Of a DNA stretch of 64,000 bases, positions 8,241-17,936 are shown one piece after another. The DNA comes from Pantoea trifolii (GTDB lineage: Bacteria > Pseudomonadota > Gammaproteobacteria > Enterobacterales > Enterobacteriaceae), in NCBI RefSeq assembly GCF_024506435.1, contig NZ_JANIET010000002.1, positions 558,001 to 622,000 on the forward strand. Direction: 5' to 3'. Under the pieces are notes generated by a model that was given only the letters and a program-made list of their open reading frames with translations, was not told where the DNA came from and ran no database searches. Made by a program: the position numbers and the translations under genes. Position 1 is the first letter of the stretch, and each line of letters begins with the position of its first letter.

Positions 8241-10025
8241 ATGGAATTCAGATCATTTGAAAAATCCTGGGGCGCTGAAATTCTTGCTGATGACAGCGTC
8301 CGTTTTCGTGTTTGGGCACCTGGGCAGCAGCGCATCACCTTAAGACTTGCCGATAACGACGCAGCCATGCTCGACGCAGGTGACGGTTGGTTTGCGCTGC
8401 AAGTCAGCGGCGTAGCGCCCGGCGCAGAGTATAACTTTGTGCTGGACGATGGCACGGTAGTGCCCGATCCCGCCGCACGTGCGCAAAAGGCGGACGTCAA
8501 CGGCCCTTCACTGGTTATCGATCCGCAAAGCTATCGCTGGCAGCACACCGCATGGCAAGGTCGTCCGTGGCATGAAACGGTGGTGTATGAAATGCACATC
8601 GGTACCTTCACGCCCGAAGGCACATTCCAGGCGGCGATAGCCAAATTGCCTTGGCTGGCTGAGTTAGGCATCACGCAACTGGAAGTGCTGCCGGTGTCGC
8701 AGTTCGGCGGCAATCGCGGTTGGGGCTACGACGGCGTGTTGCTCTACGCTCCGCATGCGGCTTACGGATCGCCGGATGATTTCAAAGCCTTTATCGATGC
8801 CGCCCACGCGCACGGTTTGTCGGTGGTGCTGGATATCGTGCTCAACCACTTTGGCCCGGAAGGCAACTATCTGCCGCTACTAGCGCCGGAGTTTTTCCAC
8901 CAGGAGCGCATGACGCCGTGGGGCGCAGGCATTGCTTATGATGTCGATGCGGTGCGTCGCTACATCGTCGAAGCGCCGCTCTACTGGCTGCAGGAGTTTA
9001 ATCTGGATGGCCTGCGTTTTGATGCCATCGATCAGATTGAAGATAGCTCCAGCAAGCATGCGCTGATTGAGATTGCCGAACGCATCCGTCAGGCCATTCC
9101 CGAGCGCCCTATCCATCTCACCACTGAAGATTGCCGCAACGTCATCTTCCTGCATCCGCGAGATAAACAGGGCAACGCGCCGCTGTTTACTGGCGAGTGG
9201 AACGATGATTTCCACAATGCGGTGCACGTATTCGCCACCGGTGAAACCCACGCTTATTACGAGGATTTCGCCGACGTGCCAGAGAAACGCGTGGCGCGCG
9301 TGCTGACCGAAGGCTTTGCTTATCAGGGTGAACTGTCGCCGCAGAGTGGACAGCGGCGCGGCGTACCGAGCGCCAGCCAGCCGCCAGTGGCATTCGTCGA
9401 TTTCATCCAGAACCATGATCAGGTCGGTAACCGCGCGCAGGGCGATCGTTTGATCAGCCTGGCGGGCAGCGATCGTACCAAAGTGCTGCTGGCGACGCTG
9501 CTGCTATCGCCACACATTCCGCTGCTGTTTATGGGCGAAGAGTATGGCGAAACCAATCCCTTCCTGTTCTTCACCGATTTCCATGGCGATTTGGCCAAAG
9601 CAGTACGTGAAGGCCGCGCGAAGGAGTTCACCGGTCACGCCGGGCATGACCAAGAAGTGCCGGATCCTAATGCGGAACAGACCTTCATCCGCTCGAAACT
9701 TGACTGGAATACGCTGCAAACGCCGGCGGGTCAGAGCTGGCTGGCGTTAACGCGCGAGTTGCTGGCGCTGCGTCAGCAACATATCGTGCCGCTGCTGGCG
9801 GATGCGGGCGGCAACAGTGGCAAGGTGCTCGCCACGGCGGAAGGCTTTGTTGCCGTCAGCTGGCGTTTTCCGCAGGGCGAGCTGTCGCTGGCGTTGAATA
9901 TCGGCAAGCAGACGCAACCTTTACCCACCATGCCAGGCCGCACGATTTTCGCCTGGCCGCAAGAAACTGAAGCATTACCCCAACACACCATTGTGGTGCG
10001 TTTGGATCAGGGAGCAACAAAATGA
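8241..10025 (+). CDS. treZ: Malto-oligosyltrehalose trehalohydrolase
   Basis: Cytoplasmic GH13 enzyme of 594 residues that releases trehalose from the maltooligosyl-trehalose made by TreY. An N-terminal beta-sandwich (FRVWAPGQQRITLRL) precedes the TIM barrel, with VVYEMHIGTFTPEG near residue 115, LDIVLNHFGPEGNY near 200, the nucleophile Asp in DGLRFDAIDQI near 258, the acid Glu in LTTEDCRN near 294, and FIQNHDQVGNRAQG near 390. The length is usual for the family. GAGG precedes ATG 8241. Its end overlaps treY by ATGA (10022-10025), indicating translational coupling in a treZ-treY-glgX operon. Confidence 0.95.
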   Translation: MEFRSFEKSWGAEILADDSVRFRVWAPGQQRITLRLADNDAAMLDAGDGWFALQVSGVAPGAEYNFVLDDGTVVPDPAARAQKADVNGPSLVIDPQSYRWQHTAWQGRPWHETVVYEMHIGTFTPEGTFQAAIAKLPWLAELGITQLEVLPVSQFGGNRGWGYDGVLLYAPHAAYGSPDDFKAFIDAAHAHGLSVVLDIVLNHFGPEGNYLPLLAPEFFHQERMTPWGAGIAYDVDAVRRYIVEAPLYWLQEFNLDGLRFDAIDQIEDSSSKHALIEIAERIRQAIPERPIHLTTEDCRNVIFLHPRDKQGNAPLFTGEWNDDFHNAVHVFATGETHAYYEDFADVPEKRVARVLTEGFAYQGELSPQSGQRRGVPSASQPPVAFVDFIQNHDQVGNRAQGDRLISLAGSDRTKVLLATLLLSPHIPLLFMGEEYGETNPFLFFTDFHGDLAKAVREGRAKEFTGHAGHDQEVPDPNAEQTFIRSKLDWNTLQTPAGQSWLALTRELLALRQQHIVPLLADAGGNSGKVLATAEGFVAVSWRFPQGELSLALNIGKQTQPLPTMPGRTIFAWPQETEALPQHTIVVRLDQGATK

Positions 10026-12508
10026 GTATTCCAACCGCGACGTACCGCATTCAGTTTCGCAACGGCATGACCTTTGATCGCGCCGCGGCGCTGGTGCCTT
10101 ATCTGCAACGCCTTGGCATCAGCCATCTTTACGCGTCGCCGATTTTCAGCGCCACCGCCGAATCCACTCACGGTTACGATGTGACCGATGCCAATGAGAT
10201 CGAACCAGCAATTGGCGGGCGTGACGGCTTCAATCGGCTGGTTGAAGCGTTGCAGGACGCGGAGATCGGCTTGATTCTCGATATCGTGCCAAACCATATG
10301 GCGGCCTCGCTGGAGAATGCCTGGTGGCGCGATGTGATTGAGTATGGCGAGAGCAGCCGCTATGCCAATCACTTTGACATTGACTGGACGCGCCGTCTGA
10401 CGCTGCCGTTTCTCGGCGACAGCTTCGAGAACGTGCTGGAAAACGGTGAGCTGAGCATTAAAGCGCATCCGGAAACCGGCCATCCGGCGCTGGCCTATTA
10501 CGACAGCTTTTACCCGCTGACGCCCGCCAGCTGGCAGGATCGCGCTGACGAGGTGCTGGCGATCACCGATGCCAACGCGATTGCCGAACTGCATGAGCAG
10601 CAGCCGTGGCGCTTGATGAGCTGGCGCGATGCACGCAGCGAGCTCTCTTATCGCCGTTTCTTTGAGATCACCGGTTTAGTCGGCGTGCGCGTTGAGGATG
10701 AAGCGGTGTTTGCCGATTCCCATCAGCTGATTCTCGAGCTGGTGCGCTCGGGCGCGGTCAGCGGCCTGCGCGTCGATCATGTAGATGGCCTTGCCGATCC
10801 GCAAGGCTATTTGCGTCAGCTGCGCCAGGCCACCGGCCCGGATTGCTATATCACGGTGGAAAAGATCCTCGCCGAAGGGGAACAGATTCCTGCCGACTGG
10901 CCGATTTCTGGCACCACCGGCTACGAATTTATTGCTGCGCTGTCGCACGCGCTGGTCGATGATTCGCAGATCGATACCCTGCATCTGGCCTATGAAGCCA
11001 CCACCGGACAACCCAACGACGTTGAGGGTGGACTGCGCGTGGCGCGCGAATTGATGGTCGATCGCAATTTCGCCGGTGAATTTGCGCGTTTACTCAAGCT
11101 GGCGACGCAGATTGCCGTTTCCGAACATCGCAACCTCGGTGAAGCGGAACTGCACGTCGCGCTGCGGGAAATCCTCATCGCCTTCCCGGTGTATCGTACC
11201 TACGGCCAGCAGGATGGCATGCCGCTTGAAGGCGAAGAGCTGCTGCAACAGGTGCTGGAAAGGGTGAAAAACAGCGCGTCGCCGACGGTGCTGAGTTTGC
11301 TGCAGGCGATGCTATTGGGCGCGGTTTCCGAAGAGAGCGAAAAAGAGGCGCATGAATTCCGCGTACGCTTCCAGCAACTGACCGGACCGCTGATGGCGAA
11401 GTCGGTGGAAGACACGCTGTTCTTCCGCAATCACGTCGCGTTAGCCATCAATGAAGTGGGCGCAGAGCCGCTGCCGCATGCCTTCTCGCTGGCGCATTTC
11501 CACAGCGAGATGCAAACACGGCTGCAGCAGCAACCCGATGGCATCTCTTCCACTTCAACCCACGACACCAAGCGTGGCGAAGATGCGCGTGCGCGGCTGT
11601 ACACACTGAGCGAAGCGCCTGCGTTGTGGGCGGAACACGTGACGCGCTGGCGGCAGATTAATCAGGCGCAGGTGGTGGAGCTGGAAGATGGCGCCGCACC
11701 GGAACCGGCGGTGGAATGGATGCTGTATCAGGCGTTAGCCGGCGTGTGGCCGACCACCTTGCAGCCGCAGGATGCCAGCCAACTTGAAGAACGCTTTATT
11801 CCCTTTGTCGAGAAAGCGTTACGCGAAGCCAAGCTGCGCACCGATTGGGCAGAGAGCAATGAAGCCTACGAAAAGGCGGTGCTGGATTACGCACGCCATC
11901 TGCTTTCACCGGCCAATCAGCAGTTTCTCAGCGACTTCAGCCACGCGTTGCAGCCGTTTATTCAGGCCGGACTGATCAACAGCCTGACGCAAACGGTGAT
12001 CAAACTCACCGCGCCGGGCGTGCCGGATATCTATCAGGGCAGCGAAGCACTGGACTTCAGCCTGGTCGATCCCGACAACCGCCGCACGCCGGACTTTGAT
12101 CTGCTGGAGCAGCAGCTTGCAGAGTCTGAATCTCCCGATTTCAACGATGCGCAAAACTGGCTGAGCGGCAAACTGAAACAACAGGTCATTGCCCGCCTTC
12201 TGCATCTGCGCCGCGATTATCCGCAGCTGTTCCGCGTGGGTGATTATCAGCCGCTGCAGGTTAGCGGCGAACATCAGGAGAAAGTCATCGCTTTTGCGCG
12301 TCAGGACAGCGACCACGCGTTGCTGGTGATCTTGCCGCGCCTGAGTTTCGATAACGCGCAGTGGACGCAAACCGAAGTGGTTCTGACCGAATCACTCGCC
12401 CATCGCCACTATCGCAACTTATGGACAGGCGCAAGCGTGGCGATTGGCGATTACATCGCGCTGGATGAGGCGGCCTCGAGTGCGCCGTTGGTGCTGCTAA
12501 GCAGCTGA
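10022..12508 (+). CDS. treY: Malto-oligosyltrehalose synthase
   Basis: GH13 isomerase of 828 residues. It converts the reducing-end alpha-1,4 bond of maltodextrins into alpha,alpha-1,1, giving maltooligosyl-trehalose for TreZ. The diagnostic opening TATYRIQFRNGMTFDRAAAL is followed by LGISHLYASPIFSA, ILDIVPNHMA near residue 90, the nucleophile region LRVDHVDGLADP near 250, and TSTHDTKRGEDARARL near 520, a TreY hallmark. APGVPDIYQGSE is near the end. The length lies within the 700-900 range of the family. The 4-nt overlap with treZ fits coupled expression. Confidence 0.95.
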   Translation: MSIPTATYRIQFRNGMTFDRAAALVPYLQRLGISHLYASPIFSATAESTHGYDVTDANEIEPAIGGRDGFNRLVEALQDAEIGLILDIVPNHMAASLENAWWRDVIEYGESSRYANHFDIDWTRRLTLPFLGDSFENVLENGELSIKAHPETGHPALAYYDSFYPLTPASWQDRADEVLAITDANAIAELHEQQPWRLMSWRDARSELSYRRFFEITGLVGVRVEDEAVFADSHQLILELVRSGAVSGLRVDHVDGLADPQGYLRQLRQATGPDCYITVEKILAEGEQIPADWPISGTTGYEFIAALSHALVDDSQIDTLHLAYEATTGQPNDVEGGLRVARELMVDRNFAGEFARLLKLATQIAVSEHRNLGEAELHVALREILIAFPVYRTYGQQDGMPLEGEELLQQVLERVKNSASPTVLSLLQAMLLGAVSEESEKEAHEFRVRFQQLTGPLMAKSVEDTLFFRNHVALAINEVGAEPLPHAFSLAHFHSEMQTRLQQQPDGISSTSTHDTKRGEDARARLYTLSEAPALWAEHVTRWRQINQAQVVELEDGAAPEPAVEWMLYQALAGVWPTTLQPQDASQLEERFIPFVEKALREAKLRTDWAESNEAYEKAVLDYARHLLSPANQQFLSDFSHALQPFIQAGLINSLTQTVIKLTAPGVPDIYQGSEALDFSLVDPDNRRTPDFDLLEQQLAESESPDFNDAQNWLSGKLKQQVIARLLHLRRDYPQLFRVGDYQPLQVSGEHQEKVIAFARQDSDHALLVILPRLSFDNAQWTQTEVVLTESLAHRHYRNLWTGASVAIGDYIALDEAASSAPLVLLSS

Positions 12509-12543
12509 TGCATTACCCGATTAATCTGTGAGGAGAATTATTG

Positions 12544-14616
12544 ATGACAAGTAAGCATCTGGAAATTACAGCAGGTTCGGGACAAGTGCTTGGCGCTAAC
12601 TATGATGGCCAAGGCGTGAACTTTGCCCTGTTTTCAGCCTGCGCTGAGCGAGTTGAGCTGTGTTTGTACGATGAAAGCGGCGAAAACGAAATCGCCCGCT
12701 TCGATTTGCCGGAATATACCCATGAAGTGTGGCACGGCTATATTCCCGGTTTGCAGCCCGGCGCGCTTTATGGCTATCGCGTGCATGGCCCGTACGAGCC
12801 GGAAAATGGCCATCGCTTTAACCCCAATAAATTGTTGCTCGACCCTTACGCGCGCGAACTGGCGGGCGAATTGCAGTGGGACGAGTCGCACTTTGCTTAC
12901 GACCTGCTGCATGAAGACAAAGACCTCAGTTTTGATACCCGCGACAGCGCGCCATTTACGCCGAAATGCGTCGTCATCGATCCCAACGAATTCGATTGGC
13001 AGGATGCCAATCGCCCCAATATTCCATGGTCGAAAACGGTGATTTATGAAGCCCATGTAAAAGGCTTCAGCCAGCTTAATCCAGCGGTGCCTGAAGAAAT
13101 GCGCGGCACTTACGATGGGATGAGCAATCAGGCCTCGATCGATTACATCAAAAGCCTCGGCGTGACTACCGTGGAACTGCTGCCAGTGCACGGTTTCCCG
13201 GACGATCAGCATCTGCTGGATCGCGGTCTGAAAAACTTCTGGGGCTACAACACGCTGGCGTTCTTCGCGCCGGCCACGCGCTACTTTGGTCCGCGCGGCA
13301 TTCAGGGCTTCCGCGATATGGTGCGTGCCTTCCACGATGCCGGCATCGAAGTGATTCTTGATGTGGTCTATAACCACACTGCCGAGGGTAATGAACTCGG
13401 TCCAACCTTGTCGTTTAAAGGCATCGATAACTACTCCTATTACCGCACGCTGCCGGATCAGCATCGCTACTACATCAACGATACCGGTACCGGCAACACG
13501 GTGAATACCTCGCATCCGCGCGTGTTGCAGATGATTCTGGATTCGCTGCGTTATTGGGCCGAATCGATGCACGTCGACGGCTTCCGCTTCGATCTCGGCA
13601 CCGTGCTGGGTCGTGAACCGGAAGGCTTTGACGAACGTAGTGGCTTCTTTGACGCCATCATGCAGGATCCGGTGTTGTCCAAACTGAAGTTGATTGGCGA
13701 GCCATGGGATATCGGGCCAGGCGGCTATCAGGTTGGTGGTTTCCCGCCAGGCTGGGCGGAGTGGAACGACAAGTATCGCGATACGGTGCGTGAATATTGG
13801 AAAGGTGACATGGTCACAAATGATTTCGCCGCGCGCCTGCTCGGTTCCGGCGATCTCTACGATCAGCGCGGTCGCCGTCCGTGGTCCAGCATCAACTTCC
13901 TTACCGCGCATGATGGCTTCACGCTGAACGATTTAGTGTCGTATAACGAGAAACACAACGAAGCCAACGGCGAAGATAACAACGACGGCCACAACGAGAA
14001 CCGTTCGTACAACTACGGCGCGGAAGGCCCGACGGACGATGAAGGCATCAATGCGGTGCGCGAGCGGCAGAAACGCAATTTCCTCGCCACGCTGCTGTTC
14101 TCGCACGGCACGCCGATGCTGCTGGCGGGCGATGAGTTTGGTCGCAGTCAGCTTGGCAACAACAACGGCTATTGTCAGGACAGCGAGATTTCCTGGCTGC
14201 ACTGGGAAAACCTGCCGCCTTCCGCTGATGCGCTGCGCGACTTTACACGGCATATTTTGGCGTTAAGAGCCAAACAGCCGCTGCTGCGGCGTGAAAGCTG
14301 GCGCGATGGGATGGAAATCAAATGGTTTAACGCCGGTGGCGGTTTCCAGCAGGCCGATCAATGGGATGATGGCACCACGCTCGGGGTGTATCTCGGTCGC
14401 CCGGATTTAGAGACGGAGGAAGGGATTTGGCATGACGTGTTGATGCTGTTTAATCCGTACGAAGGCAACGTGCCGTTCCGTATTCCCCAGTTTGGTGAAG
14501 GCGGCTGGGTACTGGAGCTTTCGACGTCGGACAGCGTTGAGAAGGGTTTGGTGATTACTAAAGAAAAGGATTTCGAGCTGGAAGGCCGCAGCCTGGCGCT
14601 GTTCCGCAGGCCATAG
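12544..14616 (+). CDS. glgX: Glycogen debranching enzyme GlgX/TreX
   Basis: GH13 isoamylase-type debranching enzyme of 690 residues that cuts alpha-1,6 branches in glycogen or limit dextrin. It supplies linear maltodextrins to TreY. An N-terminal CBM48 sandwich (GVNFALFSACAERVELCLYD) is followed by the barrel with VIYEAHVKGFS, LDVVYNHTAEGNELGP, the nucleophile in DGFRFDLGTVLG near residue 345, the acid Glu in LIGEPWDIGPGGYQ near 382, and TAHDGFTLNDLVSYN. The start is ATG 12544, with GAGGAG about 10 nt upstream; a TTG at 12541 is adjacent. It lies 35 bp after treY, in the same operon. Placement beside treYZ suggests a TreX role, distinct from a glg-operon copy. Confidence 0.93.
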   Translation: MTSKHLEITAGSGQVLGANYDGQGVNFALFSACAERVELCLYDESGENEIARFDLPEYTHEVWHGYIPGLQPGALYGYRVHGPYEPENGHRFNPNKLLLDPYARELAGELQWDESHFAYDLLHEDKDLSFDTRDSAPFTPKCVVIDPNEFDWQDANRPNIPWSKTVIYEAHVKGFSQLNPAVPEEMRGTYDGMSNQASIDYIKSLGVTTVELLPVHGFPDDQHLLDRGLKNFWGYNTLAFFAPATRYFGPRGIQGFRDMVRAFHDAGIEVILDVVYNHTAEGNELGPTLSFKGIDNYSYYRTLPDQHRYYINDTGTGNTVNTSHPRVLQMILDSLRYWAESMHVDGFRFDLGTVLGREPEGFDERSGFFDAIMQDPVLSKLKLIGEPWDIGPGGYQVGGFPPGWAEWNDKYRDTVREYWKGDMVTNDFAARLLGSGDLYDQRGRRPWSSINFLTAHDGFTLNDLVSYNEKHNEANGEDNNDGHNENRSYNYGAEGPTDDEGINAVRERQKRNFLATLLFSHGTPMLLAGDEFGRSQLGNNNGYCQDSEISWLHWENLPPSADALRDFTRHILALRAKQPLLRRESWRDGMEIKWFNAGGGFQQADQWDDGTTLGVYLGRPDLETEEGIWHDVLMLFNPYEGNVPFRIPQFGEGGWVLELSTSDSVEKGLVITKEKDFELEGRSLALFRRP

Positions 14617-14662
14617 CCGGGTTGTCATTGATGGCGTAATGCACATCGGGTAAACGTTAAAC

Positions 14663-14730
14663 GGTCGCCATGAATGGCGACCCTACAGCTGTTTGGCGAG
14701 GTTTTCGTAGGGTGCGCATTCATGCGCACC
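14663..14730. repeat. REP-like pair, family A plus inverted family B
   Basis: 14663-14686 is a family A palindrome followed by CTAC. 14707-14730 is GTAG then GGTGCGCATTCATGCGCACC (family B). The two face each other across 20 bp after glgX, and may act as a composite stem-loop at the operon end. A decayed copy may lie at about 14622-14640. Confidence 0.8.
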
Positions 14731-14743
14731 GGATAAATTAAAT

Positions 14744-14770
14744 TAACTAAATTCCTTAATCTGCCGATGG
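14744..14770 (+). promoter_or_regulatory. Sigma-28 (FliA) promoter candidate
   Basis: TAAC, 15 nt, then GCCGATGG, against the flagellar class-3 consensus TAAA-N15-GCCGATAA. It lies 65 nt upstream of the chemoreceptor start. The -10 half is strong and the -35 half weak. Confidence 0.5.
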
Positions 14771-14834
14771 TTATTAACTTGCCCTCTTCCCTGAGCTGCC
14801 AAAGCCGGGATGCTTTAAGATTAAGGATAATGAA

Positions 14835-16478
14835 ATGAACATCTCCCAACGTCTGTTTGCCACATTCTCCATCCTGTTTGGTGCCATCATCCTACAAGCT
14901 GTCCTCGCCATTTCTCTGCTTTCAGGTTTTCAGGATCGTTTTGAATATGTACAGGCCAATGCCATTCCCTCCATCAAGGATCTTGGCAAATTGATTGATG
15001 GCAGTAACCAACTGGCGCTGACGCTGTACAAACACAAAAGCCAGACCGACGACAGTAAAATGCCGGTGATTGAGAATGAGATCCAAATACAGCTGGCGGA
15101 TTTGAAATCACAAACCGATTACTACATGGCAAACGATATCTCCAATGATGAAGATAAGCGTTTAACGGAAGTTGCTTACGCCAATATTGAGCATGTCATT
15201 GCCGCGCTTCCGCCCTTTTTAGCGGCATCACGCGCCCATCAGAATGACATCAGTATGGATCTGATCAACGGACAAACCGGCATCGGTGCCGCCATCCGAC
15301 AGCTGATCAGTGATTATCAAAAACAGCTGCAACTGAATATCGCCATCGGTGATGAACTGCGCGCCACCAACCGAAGTACCTTCCATTCGGTGCTCTGGAC
15401 CACCATTGCTGGCGTTATCGCCACTGTACTGATTTTTGGTGTGCTGTCGCTGTTCACTGTACTGCGTATTCGTCGCAGCTTGTCTGCGGCGGGTAAAGTG
15501 ATGATGACCGCCAGCGAGAACCTCGATTTAACCTTGAAGGCGGATGAAAGTCGTCGTGATGAAGTGGGCAATATGGCGCACTCGTTTAACGTCTTGATGG
15601 ATCGCGTATCAGTTGCCCTTTCGTCCGTACGGCAGGCGTCACAATCGGTGAGCAGCGCATCGGTACAGATCACCGCGGGCAACGAAGATCTTTCGTCACG
15701 CACCGAACAGCAGGCGGCATCATTGGAACAAACTGCTGCCAGCATGACCGAACTGAGCGAAACCGTACGCCAGACTGCCGATAACACCCGCCAGGCGAGT
15801 CAGCTTGCTGCTAACGCCAGCGGCTTGTCGGAGAAGAGCAGCACATCACTGACCACTATGCTTTCAACCATGGATAACATTCGTGGTAGCTCGCGCAAAG
15901 TGACCGAAATCGTCTCGATCATTGAAGGCATTGCTTTCCAGACCAATATCCTGGCGCTCAATGCGGCTGTTGAAGCCGCACGTGCCGGTGAGCATGGCAA
16001 AGGATTCGCCGTGGTCGCCGGTGAAGTTCGCAGCTTATCGCAGCGTTCCACCACCGCCGCGCGTGAAATTAAGACGCTGATTGAAGAGTCTCATCGTTTG
16101 ACCGAAGCCGGTGCCGCGCAGGCCAGCGACGTGGGCCGCAATATGAGCGTAATGAATGATGCCATTCATCAGGTGAGCCAGCTGATGGAAGAGATTGCCG
16201 CTGCCGCCGTTGAGCAGAGCCAGGGCATTGTACAGGTGCAGCAAGCGGTGAATCAGATGGACGATGTCACGCAGCAGAACGCCGCGCTGGTGGAAGAAGC
16301 TTCTGCCGCTTCGCGGTCGCTGCAGGAGCAGGCCGGGAATCTGAATCAGCTGGTGGGTAAATTCCATGTTGCGGGTGTGGGCGAGGTTCATCAAAAGCAG
16401 GCTGTGATGCGTACTGCTTCATTCGTTAAACCCTCGCGCGTTGCGGTGGTGAATGATGCGGATTGGCAGAGTTTTTAA
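14835..16478 (+). CDS. Methyl-accepting chemotaxis protein with C-terminal CheR-tether motif
   Basis: Inner-membrane chemoreceptor of 547 residues: TM1 near residues 10-32, a periplasmic four-helix-bundle type sensor to about 184, TM2 near 185-207, HAMP to about 262, then the cytoplasmic signalling coiled coil. The invariant hairpin tip (EGIAFQTNILALNAAVEAAR) is near 365-385. The last five residues, DWQSF, fit the xWxxF pentapeptide that tethers CheR and CheB in Tsr/Tar-type receptors, so this is probably a high-abundance receptor. The ligand is unknown. A sigma-28-like promoter lies upstream. Confidence 0.93.
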   Translation: MNISQRLFATFSILFGAIILQAVLAISLLSGFQDRFEYVQANAIPSIKDLGKLIDGSNQLALTLYKHKSQTDDSKMPVIENEIQIQLADLKSQTDYYMANDISNDEDKRLTEVAYANIEHVIAALPPFLAASRAHQNDISMDLINGQTGIGAAIRQLISDYQKQLQLNIAIGDELRATNRSTFHSVLWTTIAGVIATVLIFGVLSLFTVLRIRRSLSAAGKVMMTASENLDLTLKADESRRDEVGNMAHSFNVLMDRVSVALSSVRQASQSVSSASVQITAGNEDLSSRTEQQAASLEQTAASMTELSETVRQTADNTRQASQLAANASGLSEKSSTSLTTMLSTMDNIRGSSRKVTEIVSIIEGIAFQTNILALNAAVEAARAGEHGKGFAVVAGEVRSLSQRSTTAAREIKTLIEESHRLTEAGAAQASDVGRNMSVMNDAIHQVSQLMEEIAAAAVEQSQGIVQVQQAVNQMDDVTQQNAALVEEASAASRSLQEQAGNLNQLVGKFHVAGVGEVHQKQAVMRTASFVKPSRVAVVNDADWQSF

Positions 16479-16490
16479 GATGTTTTAGCC

Positions 16491-16544
16491 GGTGCGCATG
16501 ATTGCGCACCCTACAAAAACGTAGGGTCGCCATTCATGGCGACC
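16491..16544. repeat. REP-like pair, family B plus inverted family A
   Basis: 16491-16514 is GGTGCGCATGATTGCGCACC then CTAC. 16521-16544 is GTAG then a family A palindrome. The copies face each other across only 6 bp, between the convergent chemoreceptor and cold-shock-domain genes. Confidence 0.82.
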
Positions 16545-16560
16545 TCTTAACTAACTGGCA

Positions 16561-17043
16561 TTACACCTTCAGCATTTTCACCGTGGCATCAATATCGATT
16601 TCATCTGCCGTGAAAATCAAGGTTGTGCCCTGAAAAGTGGTAATCGCCAGTTTTTTCAGTGAGCGCACTTCATCCGGCTTAATATCTGTTTTCGGCTTGA
16701 TGCTATTCATCAAAATACCCACTGACAGCACGGTATTCTCTTTATCGATACGCGTCTCAACCGGCACTTCTTCGCTGTAAACCACGTAAGACTTGATCGA
16801 CGTAAGCTTAAGGCGCTCACCGGCAATATAGATATATTTGCTTTCGGGTAAGACTTTCACCGCATAGGCTGACAAACCCTTGTTATTGGTTGTCGGCTCG
16901 AATGTCACCGCGGCATCTTTCTTGATCAGCTCAGGGTTAGCGACCTTAATCACATGGAAATAGCGGTTATCGCCATTTTCATCTTTGATAAATCCAAAAC
17001 CTTTATCCTGAAACCAGGTTGTGATCGTTCCGTTCATCGCCAT
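16561..17043 (-). CDS. Cold-shock-domain protein with C-terminal extension
   Basis: 160 residues. Residues 1-65 form a cold-shock OB fold: GTITTWFQDKGFGFIKDENG contains the RNP1-like GFGFI, and YFHVIKV corresponds to RNP2, with His where many Csp proteins have VFVH. Residues 70-160 are a mostly beta extension (KYIYIAGERLKLTSIKSYVV) without an assignable name. Most Csp proteins are about 70 residues, so this is a two-domain variant, probably binding single-stranded nucleic acid. ATG 17043 follows AGGCGG. Confidence 0.8.
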   Translation of the reverse strand: MAMNGTITTWFQDKGFGFIKDENGDNRYFHVIKVANPELIKKDAAVTFEPTTNNKGLSAYAVKVLPESKYIYIAGERLKLTSIKSYVVYSEEVPVETRIDKENTVLSVGILMNSIKPKTDIKPDEVRSLKKLAITTFQGTTLIFTADEIDIDATVKMLKV

Positions 17044-17232
17044 TGCCGCCTACCTAATCGTTATCTACTCAGTTTTTTCAGCGCGCAGTGTAAAGCACAT
17101 TGCCTGCGCAGACCACGTCTTTGCTGTAAGTCTGGACGATAATTTTTGGCCAGGCGAGTGCTTATCCACCAGATTCGCCAGCTAGTTGAAAATTCGTTAT
17201 TATCCGCCTCCATTCACAATCCGGGCGTTTTG

Positions 17233-17916
17233 ATGTCTACCATTATCGATCACTTTATTGCCCCGCCTTGCGATGACGAAATTGAGATTCTCTATCAGGA
17301 TGAGCATCTGCTGCTGATCAATAAACCTGCTGGCCTGCTCAGCCTGTCGGGGAAAAATCCGCTCAATCTCGATTCGGTGCATCATCGATTAGTAAAGCTG
17401 TTCCCCGGCTGCACGCTGGTGCATCGGCTGGATTTCGGTACTTCGGGGTTAATGGTGATTGCCCGCAACAAGGCGATGAATGCCGCATTGTGCCAGCAGT
17501 TCAGCCAGCGCAGCGTAACCAAGATTTATCACGCGCTGTTGTGTGGGCATCTGGCTGAGAATGAAGGTGTGATCGACGCGCCAATTGCTAAAGATGCGGC
17601 GCTGTTTCCACTGATGACGATTTGCGCAGTCAATGGCAAACCTGCTCGTTCACGCTATCGTGTCATTGAGCGTACGCATGACGGGATGCTGCCATTAACG
17701 CGGGTAGAACTCACACCTGAAACGGGACGCACGCATCAACTGCGCATTCACTGCCAGCAGTTGGGCCATCCGATTTTGGGTTGCGATCTGTATGGCGGGC
17801 GCTTGCTGCCAGGAAGCGAACAAACGCCGCGTTTGATGTTACACGCCAGCGAGTTGAATTTTATTCATCCGGTAAGCGGTGAGCCAATAAACATCCGGAA
17901 TATATGCCCTTTCTGA
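17233..17916 (+). CDS. RluA-family pseudouridine synthase
   Basis: RNA pseudouridine synthase of 227 residues. Motif I, LVHRLDFGTSGLMVIA, carries the catalytic Asp near residue 66; YQDEHLLLINKPAGLLS opens the catalytic domain, and the uracil-pocket motif ETGRTHQLRIHCQQLGHPILG is near 170. There is no S4 domain. Length and organisation are close to E. coli RluA (about 220 residues), but the substrate (23S rRNA, tRNA or other) cannot be fixed by reading alone. ATG 17233 is preferred over an in-frame start at 17146 because conserved sequence begins only after it. Confidence 0.88.
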   Translation: MSTIIDHFIAPPCDDEIEILYQDEHLLLINKPAGLLSLSGKNPLNLDSVHHRLVKLFPGCTLVHRLDFGTSGLMVIARNKAMNAALCQQFSQRSVTKIYHALLCGHLAENEGVIDAPIAKDAALFPLMTICAVNGKPARSRYRVIERTHDGMLPLTRVELTPETGRTHQLRIHCQQLGHPILGCDLYGGRLLPGSEQTPRLMLHASELNFIHPVSGEPINIRNICPF

Positions 17917-17936
17917 CAGCGTAACCGGCGTTTTGC

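Noticed and set aside
12634..13911. A 425-codon open frame antisense to glgX
   Set aside because: It lies entirely opposite a full-length, clearly conserved GlgX and has the His/Arg/Val bias expected of an antisense shadow.
14622..14640. Possible third REP copy right after glgX
   Set aside because: The stem is too decayed to be counted; mentioned only as a possible relic.
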